Shown one piece after another: positions 9,055-17,119 of a DNA stretch of 34,122 nt. A program made the translations under genes and the position numbers. This DNA comes from Paracoccaceae bacterium (GTDB lineage Bacteria; Pseudomonadota; Alphaproteobacteria; Rhodobacterales; Rhodobacteraceae): assembly GCA_020832445.1 (NCBI GenBank), contig JAFIEO010000002.1, positions 1 to 34,122 of the forward strand, read 5' to 3'. Each line of letters opens with the position of its first letter. The first letter of the stretch is position 1. A model generated the notes under the pieces. It was not told the DNA's origin. It did not search any database and saw only the letters and a list, made by a program, of their open reading frames with translations.

Positions 9055-10353
9055 ATGCCATTCGAGATGTTAGACACCCCTGCCCGCCGCGTCGCCGTAA
9101 TCGGGGGGGGGATCTCGGGGTTGGCTGCCGCTTATCTGCTGGCACAGCGCCACCGCGTGACCCTGTTCGAGGCTGAACCACGTCTGGGGGGGCATGCACG
9201 CACGGTGCTGGCTGGCAAGAATGGTGATCAGCCTGTGGATACCGGCTTTATTGTGTTCAACTACACAAATTACCCCAACATGACCCAGATGTTCGAGCGG
9301 CTGGATGTGCCAGTCGCGCCGTCGAATATGAGTTTTGGGGTATCCTTTGATGCGGGCAGGTTTGAATACAGCCTGTCAGGTCTGGATGAAGTGTTTGCAA
9401 CGCGGCGCAATATTGCAGACCCGCGTTACTGGCGCATGATCCGCGACATCTTCTATTTCAACAAGCATGCCGCAGATGTGGCGCAGTCCGACCCGACCCT
9501 AAGCATAGGCGGGTTGCTGGCACGGCTGCGCATGGGGGACTGGTTCAGGGACAGGTATCTGCTGCCGTTTTCGGGCGCGATCTGGTCCACACCCACGCGC
9601 AAAATTCTGGATTTTCCCGCGCAGGCCATGATGTCGTTTTTCCGAAATCATGCCCTGCTGGGCTATGAGGGGCAGCACCAATGGTATACCGTCAAGGGCG
9701 GGTCTGTTGAATATGTGCGCAGGCTAAGTGACCATCTGGAACGTGTGGGCGTCCGGCTGCGGCCCGCAACGGCTGTGCAAGCAGTGTCGCGCGGCCCGCT
9801 TGGCGTGCATGTCAAGGCGCATGGCATGGACGCCGAGGAGTTTGACGAGATTGTCTTTGCCACGCATTCGGATGTAACCCTTCGCTTGTTGTCCGACCCG
9901 TCGCCGCGTGAATCCGCCGCCCTTGGTGCCGTGCGCTACCAGACCAATGACGCAGTCCTGCATTGTGACACAGATGTTATGCCGAAGCGCCGCAAATGCT
10001 GGTCCAGTTGGGTCTATACCGAACGCGGACCCGCCGATCGTGACCGCATTTCGCTAAGTTACTGGATGAATTCCCTGCAACCCATACCGCAAGAGGACCC
10101 GATGTTTGTAACACTGAATGCAAACCATCCCGTGCGCGAGGACTGCATTTATGACACCTACAGCTTTGATCATCCGGTCTATGATGCGGGCGCATTGCAG
10201 GCACAAAGTGATATTCGCGGCTTCAACGGCACAAACCGCACATGGTTTTGCGGCGCCTGGATGCGCAACGGTTTTCATGAAGACGGCTTTGCCAGCGCAG
10301 TTGATGTGGCCCGCGCCATGAACGGGACCGCGCAAAAAGTGGCCGCTGAATGA
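9055..10353 (+). CDS. FAD-dependent amine-oxidase-like protein (NAD/FAD-binding)
   Basis: A 432-residue flavoprotein. The Rossmann dinucleotide motif is near the N-terminus (GGGISGLAAAYLLA, about residues 17-30), with Glu39 as the ribose-binding acid and the following RLGGHART. It belongs to the FAD oxidoreductase family that sits beside DUF1365 proteins in many proteobacteria. In R. sphaeroides the homologous gene is, from memory, in the RpoE-controlled cluster RSP1087-1091 beside rpoE, linked to the singlet-oxygen response and furan fatty acid formation. The catalytic step is not assigned here. It overlaps the next gene by ATGA. Confidence 0.88.
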   Translation: MPFEMLDTPARRVAVIGGGISGLAAAYLLAQRHRVTLFEAEPRLGGHARTVLAGKNGDQPVDTGFIVFNYTNYPNMTQMFERLDVPVAPSNMSFGVSFDAGRFEYSLSGLDEVFATRRNIADPRYWRMIRDIFYFNKHAADVAQSDPTLSIGGLLARLRMGDWFRDRYLLPFSGAIWSTPTRKILDFPAQAMMSFFRNHALLGYEGQHQWYTVKGGSVEYVRRLSDHLERVGVRLRPATAVQAVSRGPLGVHVKAHGMDAEEFDEIVFATHSDVTLRLLSDPSPRESAALGAVRYQTNDAVLHCDTDVMPKRRKCWSSWVYTERGPADRDRISLSYWMNSLQPIPQEDPMFVTLNANHPVREDCIYDTYSFDHPVYDAGALQAQSDIRGFNGTNRTWFCGAWMRNGFHEDGFASAVDVARAMNGTAQKVAAE

Positions 10354-11126
10354 ACGGGATTGACCATATCGCGGGCCGCACCTTTCACGGGCGGCGCGGG
10401 GCAGTGGGCAACCGCTTTACCTATGGCGTGGATTATGTGTTGTTTGATGCGGAAAAACCGCTGCGCCTGCCGCGTCCTTTGGTGCGAAACCGCGCGGGCA
10501 TTGTGTCCCTGCGCGACATTGATCACGGCGGTGCGCCGGGGCAGGGCACAGGCGCTGCATGGGTGCGCGATGTGTTGCACGCGCAGGGGCTTGCCGATGT
10601 CACCCGTGACGGTGCCGTGCTGCTGCTGACGCAGCCGCGGATTCTGGGCCATCTGTTCAACCCCGTCAGCTTCTGGCTGTGCCAAGACAGCGCGGGCGGT
10701 CTGCGCGCCGTCATTGCCGAAGTGAACAACACCTATGGCGACCGCCATTCCTATCTGTGTGCCAAGCCCGACCATTCCGTGATCAGCGCACGCGATGAAC
10801 TGGGCACGCAGAAAATCTTTCATGTCTCGCCGTTTCAGCCGGTGGCGGGGCATTATTCCTTTCGCTTCGATATTGCGCCTGACAAGGTCAGTATCCGCAT
10901 TTCCTATATCCAGAATGACGAAGCGCAAGGCGGCGGGCTTGTCGCCACGCTGGCGGGGCCGCGCACCACGCTGACCACCCGCCGCTTGCTGGTGGCCATG
11001 CTGCGCCGCCCGTTCGGGTCGCGCAGGGTGCTGGCGCTGATTCATTGGCAGGCGGTGAAACTGTGGTGGCGCGGTGCGCCGTTTCGCAACCGCCCCGAAC
11101 CGCCCACACAAGAGGTCAGCCAATGA
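10350..11126 (+). CDS. DUF1365 family protein
   Basis: A 258-residue DUF1365 protein. Recognisable segments are GRTFHGRRG near the start, QPRILGHLFNPVSFWLC in the middle, and EVNNTYGDRHSYL. This family is almost always encoded next to the FAD-protein gene and often near a cyclopropane-synthase-like methylase. No such methylase is in this window. From memory, the R. sphaeroides counterpart is among RpoE-dependent genes needed for a full singlet-oxygen response. Both ends overlap neighbours by ATGA, indicating tight co-translation. The biochemical activity is unknown to me. Confidence 0.9.
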   Translation: MNGIDHIAGRTFHGRRGAVGNRFTYGVDYVLFDAEKPLRLPRPLVRNRAGIVSLRDIDHGGAPGQGTGAAWVRDVLHAQGLADVTRDGAVLLLTQPRILGHLFNPVSFWLCQDSAGGLRAVIAEVNNTYGDRHSYLCAKPDHSVISARDELGTQKIFHVSPFQPVAGHYSFRFDIAPDKVSIRISYIQNDEAQGGGLVATLAGPRTTLTTRRLLVAMLRRPFGSRRVLALIHWQAVKLWWRGAPFRNRPEPPTQEVSQ

Positions 11127-12388
11127 CACTGACCGCCACCACCCTACCGTCGGCCCGGCCCGCCCTTTGGGGCTACGCGGTGTTTGGCGGGTTGCTGGCC
11201 ATGGCGGGGCTGCCGATCTATATTCACGCGCCCAAGTTCTATGTTGATGAATACGCCGTGTCGCTGGCAGCTTTGGGGACAGTGTTGTTCGTGCTGCGGG
11301 GCCTTGATTTCGTGCAAGACCCCGCATTGGGCTGGCTGGCGGCACGGTTGCGCGGCGCCCGCGCACAGGCCGTGGCCATCGCCGGGGTGCTTATGGCGGT
11401 GGCCATGCTGGCGCTTTTTGCCATCCCGCCGGTCTTCGCGCCCCTGTTGTGGTTCGCGCTGTCCCTGACGGTGCTGTTTTCAGCGTATTCGTTTCTGACA
11501 ATCTGCTTTTATGCCACGGGAACCGCGCGCGGCGTGGAACTTGGGGCCGGGGGGCATGTCCGGCTTGCAGGATGGCGCGAAACCGGCGCGCTGCTGGGGG
11601 TGTGTCTGGCTGCCGCAGCACCTGTCGCACTTGCAGGCGTGTTGGCGCACCCTTTCGCGGGGTTCGCGCTTGGCTTTACTATGGTGGCGGGATTGGCGCT
11701 ATGGGCCATGCGCGCCGAATGGGCGCGCCTTGCCGTGCCGCGCGCCCCCGATATGCCAGCGCTGCGCCTGCGCGAGATTGCAGCGGATTCTACTGCGCGG
11801 CGGTTGTTGCTGATTGCGCTGGTCAATGCCTTGCCTGTGGCGATCACATCCACCTTGTTTCTGTTTTATGCCGAAACAGTGTTGCAGGCGGACGGATGGG
11901 AAGGGCCGCTTCTGATCTTGCTGTTTTTGTCGGCGGCGGCGTCCGCGCCGCTTTGGGCGCGGTTGGCGCGGCAGGTGGGGGCGAAGGCCGCGCTGATTGC
12001 AGGTATGGCACTGGCGGCAACCAGCTTTGTGTTCGTGCTGGCGCTTGGCCCCGGTGACATTATGTTTTTCGCGCTGATTTGTGTGGTGTCGGGCGCAGGC
12101 ATCGGGGCTGATCTGACGCTGCTGCCTGCGATTTTCGCGCGCCGTATGGCCGAGCTTTCGCCCGAGGCCGCACAGGGGTTCGGAGTGTGGGCCTTTGTCA
12201 CCAAGGCCACATTGGCGATTGCCGCCGTGATTGTATTTCCTGTTCTGGACATGAGCGGCTTTGCCACCGGTTCCGAAAATCCCGACAGCGCGATCCTTGC
12301 GCTGGTCTTGCTCTATGCCGCGCTTCCATCGGTATTGAAACTTCTGGCGCTTGTGCTTCTGGCGCTGACCCCCCTGACGGAGAAATGA
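11123..12388 (+). CDS. MFS-type membrane transporter
   Basis: A 421-residue integral membrane protein with about twelve hydrophobic helices spread over its length, of the major facilitator or glycoside-pentoside-hexuronide-like type. The start at 11123 overlaps the DUF1365 stop (ATGA) and has AGAGG upstream. An earlier in-frame start would run inside DUF1365 and is rejected. Its place within the operon suggests export, import or flipping of a lipid-derived or small molecule connected with the neighbouring enzymes. The substrate cannot be read from the sequence. Confidence 0.88.
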   Translation: MTLTATTLPSARPALWGYAVFGGLLAMAGLPIYIHAPKFYVDEYAVSLAALGTVLFVLRGLDFVQDPALGWLAARLRGARAQAVAIAGVLMAVAMLALFAIPPVFAPLLWFALSLTVLFSAYSFLTICFYATGTARGVELGAGGHVRLAGWRETGALLGVCLAAAAPVALAGVLAHPFAGFALGFTMVAGLALWAMRAEWARLAVPRAPDMPALRLREIAADSTARRLLLIALVNALPVAITSTLFLFYAETVLQADGWEGPLLILLFLSAAASAPLWARLARQVGAKAALIAGMALAATSFVFVLALGPGDIMFFALICVVSGAGIGADLTLLPAIFARRMAELSPEAAQGFGVWAFVTKATLAIAAVIVFPVLDMSGFATGSENPDSAILALVLLYAALPSVLKLLALVLLALTPLTEK

Positions 12389-12390
12389 CC

Positions 12391-12951
12391 ATGACCACCT
12401 TGCTAAGTGTTCTGACAGGCATGGTCCTGATGCTGGCATTATTTGCGCTGATGCAGCGTGTGCGCGGATTTGCAGCGCAAAAGCCGTCGGATTATGCGGC
12501 GTTGGAACCGCGCATCGACATTCGCCAGCACCTGTCCGGCCCGATCCGTTGCGAAGGCGTCATTTATGGCCCGCTGGGGCGCGTGACATCACGTTTCACG
12601 GCGCAAATGAACGGGCGCTGGGACGGAAACCGTGGTGTTCTGTCCGAGCATTTTACCTATGACAGCGGCACCAAGCAGGACCGCGAATGGCGGCTGACAC
12701 TGGGCAATGACGGTGCGATCAAGGCAGAAGCAGATGATCTGACATGCGCGGGAACCGGCCAGCAGGAAGGGTCTGCCGTGTGCCTGAACTACACCATACG
12801 CCTGCCCGAAAGCGCAGGCGGGCATGCCCTGCAAGTTACGGACTGGATGTATCTGGTGGATGAAAAAACCATCGTAAACCGCAGCCAGTTTCGCAAATTC
12901 GGCTTCAAGGTTGCCGAACTGGTCGCCACCATGCGCAGGCTTGACGCATGA
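12391..12951 (+). CDS. DUF3833 family protein
   Basis: A 186-residue protein with an N-terminal hydrophobic helix, followed by a beta-rich domain with the features of DUF3833: the GVIYGPLGRVTSRFTA segment, DREWRLT and DWMYLVDEKTIVNRS. It probably sits in the cell envelope, anchored by its N-terminus; I see no clear lipobox. ATG 12391 is preferred over ATG 12385 because the GGAG at 12379-12382 is then 8 bp away. The 12385 start would overlap the transporter stop. It is the fourth gene of the five-gene operon. Confidence 0.85.
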   Translation: MTTLLSVLTGMVLMLALFALMQRVRGFAAQKPSDYAALEPRIDIRQHLSGPIRCEGVIYGPLGRVTSRFTAQMNGRWDGNRGVLSEHFTYDSGTKQDREWRLTLGNDGAIKAEADDLTCAGTGQQEGSAVCLNYTIRLPESAGGHALQVTDWMYLVDEKTIVNRSQFRKFGFKVAELVATMRRLDA

Positions 12952-13691
12952 GGGGGCTTTCGGGAAAGACCTATTGGCTGGTCGGCGCATCCGAAGGGCT
13001 GGGGCGCGCACTGGCGCAACAAATGTCGCTGGCGGGGTGTTCACTGGTTCTGTCCGCGCGTTCTGCCGACAAATTACAAACCCTTGCCGCAGAACTGCCA
13101 AATCCGGCGCGGATTGTCACATGCGATGTGTCCGACAGGGTGTCGGTTCTGGCTGCTGCGCGCGATGCCGGGCCGGTGGACGGGCTGATCTGGCTGGCGG
13201 GAGTGTATTGGCCGTTTGCCGCGCAAAAATGGGACGCCGAAAAGACCGAGGCGATGTTTGATGTGAACCTGACAGGGGCCGCGCGGGTGCTGGGGCAGGT
13301 TGTGCCGCACATGGTGGCGCGCGGGCAGGGGCATATCGTGCTTGTGGGGTCGCTGTCGGGGTATCGCGGGCTGCCCGGTTCCATTGGCTACAGTTCCAGC
13401 AAGGCGGGGCTGATGCATCTGGCCGAATCGATGCATGCCGATCTGCGCGGGTCCGGCGTGGATGTGCAGCTTGCCAATCCCGGTTTCATCCGCACCAGAC
13501 TGACCGACAAGAATGATTTCAAAATGCCATTCTTGATGCAGCCTGAACAAGCGGCGTCGGAAATCATGACACTGATACGCGGCCACAGGTTCCAGCGTGC
13601 CTTTCCGCGCCTGTTTTCGCTGCTGTTTCGGGGCGCTAATTTTCTGCCGGACTGGGCCTATTACCGGCTGTTCGGGGGCAAACCCGGATAG
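12948..13691 (+). CDS. Short-chain dehydrogenase/reductase
   Basis: A 247-residue SDR. The cofactor motif GASEGLG is at residues 13-19, NLTG at 107-110, a Ser at 135/137, and the catalytic Tyr148-x3-Lys152 in YSSSK. The NPGFIRTRLTDKNDF segment after the active site is typical of classical SDRs. It overlaps the DUF3833 stop by ATGA and closes the operon. A role in modifying a lipid or aldehyde made by this cluster is plausible but not shown. Confidence 0.92.
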   Translation: MRGLSGKTYWLVGASEGLGRALAQQMSLAGCSLVLSARSADKLQTLAAELPNPARIVTCDVSDRVSVLAAARDAGPVDGLIWLAGVYWPFAAQKWDAEKTEAMFDVNLTGAARVLGQVVPHMVARGQGHIVLVGSLSGYRGLPGSIGYSSSKAGLMHLAESMHADLRGSGVDVQLANPGFIRTRLTDKNDFKMPFLMQPEQAASEIMTLIRGHRFQRAFPRLFSLLFRGANFLPDWAYYRLFGGKPG

Positions 13692-14057
13692 CGTGAACTG
13701 ATCTGGATAGCAGGTGTTTCCGGCCTGTTGGGGTCATCGGGAATGCCCCAAGGCGCGGAGCAAAGGGCGAAGCCCGCCGCGCCATAGGTCTGGCCGTCCC
13801 GCGGCCTGCCGATCTGGCTGATGTCATGCCAAGCCTATGATCTTGGGAAGATGCAGCCTGCATAAAGTGAACTTCACCAACGCCGGATCGGCAGATCCCG
13901 GCCCACCGATGGCGCGGGCTTTGTGCACAGGTCAAAGTCCCCTTCAGACCGGAATCGTCCGGCCTTGCCGCTGATCTGCGAGGACACTACAAGCGATAGC
14001 TGTTGCAACATGGCGCCCTTTGCGCGACACTTGTGACCTGACTTACAGGAGGCCGCC
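13692..14057. other. Intergenic stretch holding repeat copy A
   Basis: This 366-bp gap separates the SDR gene from the DUF3775 gene. Positions 13746-13920 are occupied by one copy of the three-copy repeat. The rest shows no convincing gene. A strong AGGAGG ribosome site (14046-14051) for the next gene lies at its right end. Confidence 0.7.
13746..13920 (-). repeat. Intergenic repeat, copy A (inverted relative to B and C)
   Basis: About 175 bp that, read on the minus strand, is nearly identical to copy B (15026-15199) and clearly similar to copy C (20412-20583). Shared landmarks in order are CGGTGGGCCGGG, TGCCGATC, TTTATGCAGGCTGCAT, a TCATCAGCC or CATCAGCC segment, AATCGGCAGGCCGC, and TTTGCTCCGCGCCTTG. 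The TGCAGGCTGCA core is itself self-complementary. A short frame beginning MQAASSQD runs through copies A and B but is probably not a real protein. Confidence 0.9.
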
Positions 14058-14387
14058 ATGCTTGCTATCAGCCCGCGCAAGGTTGTTCACATCATCTATC
14101 TGGCCCGCGAAGGCGCTGTGGGCGAAGCACAGGTGCATGCCTTCATCGACGCGCTGAATGATGATGAAAAGGCCAGCCTGACCGCTGTTGCATGGGTGGG
14201 GCGCGGCGCGTTCGAGCCGGAAGATTACGCCGAAGCCGTAGCAACCGCTACGACCGAAGCCACCACGCCAACCGCTGATTACCTGATGGGCATGCCGCAT
14301 CTTGCGGAAAACCTTGAAAACGGGCTTGAAGAACTTGGCATCGACGTGACCGGCGAGGAAGAGGATTTCCTGAAACAGGGATCGTAG
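14058..14387 (+). CDS. DUF3775 family protein
   Basis: A 109-residue, strongly acidic, mostly helical protein. It matches my memory of DUF3775: the N-terminal SPRKVVHIIYLAREG, a middle WVGRGAFEPEDYAEAV, and a C-terminal YLMGMPHLAENLENGLEELG. The function is unknown. A strong AGGAGG site lies 6 bp before the ATG. The gene stands alone, convergent with the holin-like gene (16-bp gap), and lies inside the 1.1-kb segment flanked by inverted repeat copies A and B. Confidence 0.88.
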   Translation: MLAISPRKVVHIIYLAREGAVGEAQVHAFIDALNDDEKASLTAVAWVGRGAFEPEDYAEAVATATTEATTPTADYLMGMPHLAENLENGLEELGIDVTGEEEDFLKQGS

Positions 14388-14403
14388 CCCGCTGCGCTGC
14401 ATG

Positions 14404-14922
14404 TCAGGTGCCGGATTTTTGCCATTCCGCCAGCGCGGGGTTGTCTGCGCTGAAATGGTTTTGCGGCGCAATCTCTGCTGGTGGGCGCGGTGTTATGGTG
14501 GCGGCTGGGGCTGTGGGTCTGGTGCAGCGCAGATGATGCGCTTCGCGTGCGCCGAAATAGAACGCCACAACCGCCCCCAGCAACCACCACAGCGGTTCGG
14601 GCACAGCAGACAAGGCCAGCATACGCCGCGCAAACCCGTCAGGGTCGGCCATGGCGTAGACAAACAGCGCCAATGTGCCAAGCGCCAGCAGCGGGCGGGG
14701 CAGGCGGTTCAGCCCGTTTACAGCCGAATCAAACCAGCCCCCGCGCCCGAACTGGAATTCCGCCGTGTGGCTGGCATGGGCCGCCTTATAGGCATCATGG
14801 CCCAGCTCCATGGCGCGGGTTGCATTGGGGCGGAACACTTCTGCGACCGATGTGACGGTTTGCCCAAGCGCGCGCGCTTCGCGGGCGCCGCCAAACAACA
14901 GGCCGAACAGGGAACGGATCAT
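14404..14922 (-). CDS. Holin family protein of the gene-transfer-agent type
   Basis: A 172-residue protein resembling the three-TM holins linked to GTA release. It has an N-terminal FGLLFGGAREA segment, EVFRPNATRAMELGHDAY, RGGWFDSAVNGLNRLPRP, then two clear membrane helices (about residues 77-92 and 108-125), the second containing PEPLWWLLGAVVAFYFGAR. It would open the inner membrane so an endolysin can reach the wall. The endolysin gene lies upstream on the same strand, 302 bp away, with repeat copy B between them. In R. capsulatus the GTA lysis pair is likewise encoded away from the main GTA cluster (from memory). Confidence 0.82.
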   Translation of the reverse strand: MIRSLFGLLFGGAREARALGQTVTSVAEVFRPNATRAMELGHDAYKAAHASHTAEFQFGRGGWFDSAVNGLNRLPRPLLALGTLALFVYAMADPDGFARRMLALSAVPEPLWWLLGAVVAFYFGAREAHHLRCTRPTAPAATITPRPPAEIAPQNHFSADNPALAEWQKSGT

Positions 14923-15224
14923 GGGATTGGTCCTTTACAGTGGGGTCGGGTTCAAAAGATGGCCGGGTGGGTAAGGGGGATAAGGCGAAGGGATTGACCT
15001 GAATCGGTCATTCGCGCGGGGCCTAAGCCCGCGCCAGCGGTGGGCCGGGGTCTGCCGATCCGGCGTTGGTGAAGTTCACTTTATGCAGGCTGCATCTTCC
15101 CAAGATCAAAGGCTTGGCATGACATCAGCCAAATCGGCAGGCCGCGGGACGGCCCGCCGATGGCGCGGCGGCCTGCGGCCTTTGCTCCGCGCCTTGGGGT
15201 GTCAGCCTCAGGCCATCCCTGACC
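14923..15224. other. Gap between lysis genes holding repeat copy B
   Basis: This 302-bp gap between the endolysin stop and the holin start is mostly filled by repeat copy B (15026-15199). The remaining ~100 bp before the holin start holds no gene that I can support. It may contain the holin's own promoter if the repeat breaks the transcript. Confidence 0.6.
15026..15199 (+). repeat. Intergenic repeat, copy B
   Basis: About 174 bp, nearly identical to copy A in inverted orientation over the whole length, including an uninterrupted match across the GGCGTTGGTGAAGTTCACTT and TTATGCAGGCTGCATCTTCC blocks. It lies between the endolysin and holin genes. Copies A and B together form a long inverted repeat around 13921-15025. 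Confidence 0.9.
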
Positions 15225-15824
15225 TTACCCCCATCCCCGCACACGGTCACGGTGTTGCGCGTCCGACAGATGAAAGCGCGTGCTGATGAATTCTTCGGCG
15301 CGGGTGATCCAGCCCCCCTTGCCGCCATCACGCCTGCGGGCGAATTTGCGGCTGGCGGGGCGCTGGTCGGCAATGCGGTAGTAATAATCGCGCCGCGCAA
15401 TCCCGTAGGCATCGACCAGATGCGACGGGGCCATGTCATAGGCGCGATGCGTGGCTGCAATGGTTTGCGGGCCGATCACGCCGTCCGTGGCCACATCCAG
15501 CCCCATTTGCACCAACAACCGCTGCAATATGCGCACTGCATTCGCGCCTGCATTGACATACATGTCAAACACCGTGGGCCAAAGGGGTTCGGGCAACTCG
15601 GCAATGCGCGGGCGGGTGAAATAATGCTCCACATAAATCTCGATCGCCTGTTCGCGGGTCAGGGCGCGCACGTCCTGCACACCCACGCGCGCACCGGGGC
15701 GCAGACGGCGCAGCGTGTGGATGGTAACCCCGAAATTTGTGGCCCCGCCGGGATCATCGGGGTCGTTGACGAAGCCGCCTTCGCGGGCGACAATTTCCGC
15801 AGCAAGGGTCTGGACGGTTTTCAT
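15225..15824 (-). CDS. GH108 N-acetylmuramidase-type endolysin
   Basis: A 199-residue peptidoglycan hydrolase of glycoside hydrolase family 108. The N-terminal signature EGGFVNDPDDPGGATNFGVT has the catalytic Glu15. The LTREQAIEIYVEHYF and FDMYVNAGANAVRILQR segments follow, and the C-terminal peptidoglycan-binding part includes DGVIGPQT. It has no signal peptide, so release needs a holin, which lies downstream on the same strand. The start at 15824 is chosen over 15860 because AGGTG lies 8 bp before it and the product has the expected N-terminus. It resembles the GTA endolysin of R. capsulatus. Confidence 0.88.
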   Translation of the reverse strand: MKTVQTLAAEIVAREGGFVNDPDDPGGATNFGVTIHTLRRLRPGARVGVQDVRALTREQAIEIYVEHYFTRPRIAELPEPLWPTVFDMYVNAGANAVRILQRLLVQMGLDVATDGVIGPQTIAATHRAYDMAPSHLVDAYGIARRDYYYRIADQRPASRKFARRRDGGKGGWITRAEEFISTRFHLSDAQHRDRVRGWG

Positions 15825-15990
15825 GGGGGCGCACCTGTTGCAAATCTGTGGGATGTGCAAATCTGCCAGCAGGGGGCAAATATCCGGCTACCACGGCGCG
15901 CGTTGCGTGGCGTTACCGTGACCCTTTGCCCCTTTTCCCGCCGCCTGCTTTGGTCTATCTGGCCAGATATAGAATGAAGGACAGCCCGCC

Positions 15991-17118
15991 ATGACCTATG
16001 AAACCCCCGGCGAGGTCGAGCAGAACTGGCGCGATGCCATCTCGACCATAGAAGAGATCATTGATGAGGCCCGCAATGGCCGCATGTTCATACTTGTGGA
16101 CCACGAAGACCGCGAGAATGAAGGGGATCTGGTGATCCCCGCGCAGATGGCCACGCCAGAGGTGATCAATTTCATGGCGACCCACGGCAAGGGGCTGATC
16201 TGCCTGACACTGCCGGGCGAACGCATTGACCAGCTGGGCCTGCCGCTGATGGCGTCCAGCAATTCGTCGCGGCATGAAACGGCTTTTACCGTATCGATTG
16301 AAGCGCGCGAAGGTGTGTCCACGGGCATTTCCGCCCATGACCGTGCGCGCACAGTTGCCGTGGCGATTGATCCCGCCAAGGGCGCGGCCGATATTGCCAC
16401 CCCCGGCCATGTGTTTCCACTGCGCGCGCGCGATGGTGGCGTGCTGGTGCGCGCGGGCCATACTGAAGCCGCCGTTGATATTTCGCGCCTTGCCGGGCTT
16501 AACCCGTCAGGTGTGATCTGCGAGGTGATGAAGGAAGATGGCGACATGGCACGCCTGCCGGACCTTGTGGGGTTTGCGCAAAAACATGGTCTGAAAATTG
16601 GCACGATATCTGATCTGATTGCCTATCGTCGCAGGCATGACAACCTTGTGCGGGTCATGCAAGAAGACACCGTTACATCGGAATTCGGCGGCGAATGGGT
16701 TATGCGGGTCTATTCCGACACAACCCAAGGGGCCGAACATGTCGTGTTGATCAAGGGCGACATCACAACGCCCGATCCGGTGCTGGTGCGGATGCACGCG
16801 TTTGATCCGCTGCTGGATATGGTGGGGACGGGCGGCGCAGGCCGTGCAGATGAATTTGCCGATGCCATGCGCCTGATTGCGCATGAAGGGCGCGGGGTTA
16901 TCGTGCTGCTGCGCGACACGCATATGAAAATGTCCAGCGCCGACAGTTCGCCCCATACGCTGCGCCAATACGGGCTTGGCGCACAAATCCTGTCCTCGCT
17001 TGGGTTGCATGACCTGATTTTGCTGACAAATTCGGCAACGCCGCGTGTGGTGGGGCTGGATGGCTATGGCCTGTCCATCACCGGCACCCGCAAGATTTCC
17101 CCCCCGAAAGGTGCCTGA
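15991..17118 (+). CDS. ribB: 3,4-dihydroxy-2-butanone-4-phosphate synthase with degenerate RibA domain
   Basis: A 375-residue protein. Residues 1 to about 215 are RibB, which makes the four-carbon precursor of riboflavin from ribulose 5-phosphate. The acidic DHEDRENEGD motif (37-46) and HTEAAVDISRLAGL are intact. The rest has the fold and some motifs of GTP cyclohydrolase II (RibA), for example AHEGRGVIVLLRD and LLTNSATPR. It lacks the three zinc-ligand cysteines and the CDCG-type motif, so this half is probably inactive, as in many alphaproteobacterial RibBA proteins. AAGGA precedes the ATG. ribH follows after 1 bp. Confidence 0.95.
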   Translation: MTYETPGEVEQNWRDAISTIEEIIDEARNGRMFILVDHEDRENEGDLVIPAQMATPEVINFMATHGKGLICLTLPGERIDQLGLPLMASSNSSRHETAFTVSIEAREGVSTGISAHDRARTVAVAIDPAKGAADIATPGHVFPLRARDGGVLVRAGHTEAAVDISRLAGLNPSGVICEVMKEDGDMARLPDLVGFAQKHGLKIGTISDLIAYRRRHDNLVRVMQEDTVTSEFGGEWVMRVYSDTTQGAEHVVLIKGDITTPDPVLVRMHAFDPLLDMVGTGGAGRADEFADAMRLIAHEGRGVIVLLRDTHMKMSSADSSPHTLRQYGLGAQILSSLGLHDLILLTNSATPRVVGLDGYGLSITGTRKISPPKGA

Positions 17119-17119
17119 C

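Noticed and set aside
10275-11366. 363-codon minus-strand frame across the DUF1365 and MFS genes
   Set aside because: It lies antisense to two clearly coding, overlapping genes and shows no recognisable motif.
15083-15286. 67-codon frame starting MQAASSQD inside repeat copy B, with a similar frame in copy A
   Set aside because: The frame follows the repeat sequence and its end differs between copies; copy C breaks the pattern. It is better explained as part of a non-coding repeat.
15825-15990. FMN riboswitch before ribB
   Set aside because: The 166-bp divergent gap is too short and lacks the conserved RFN-element blocks as far as I can see.
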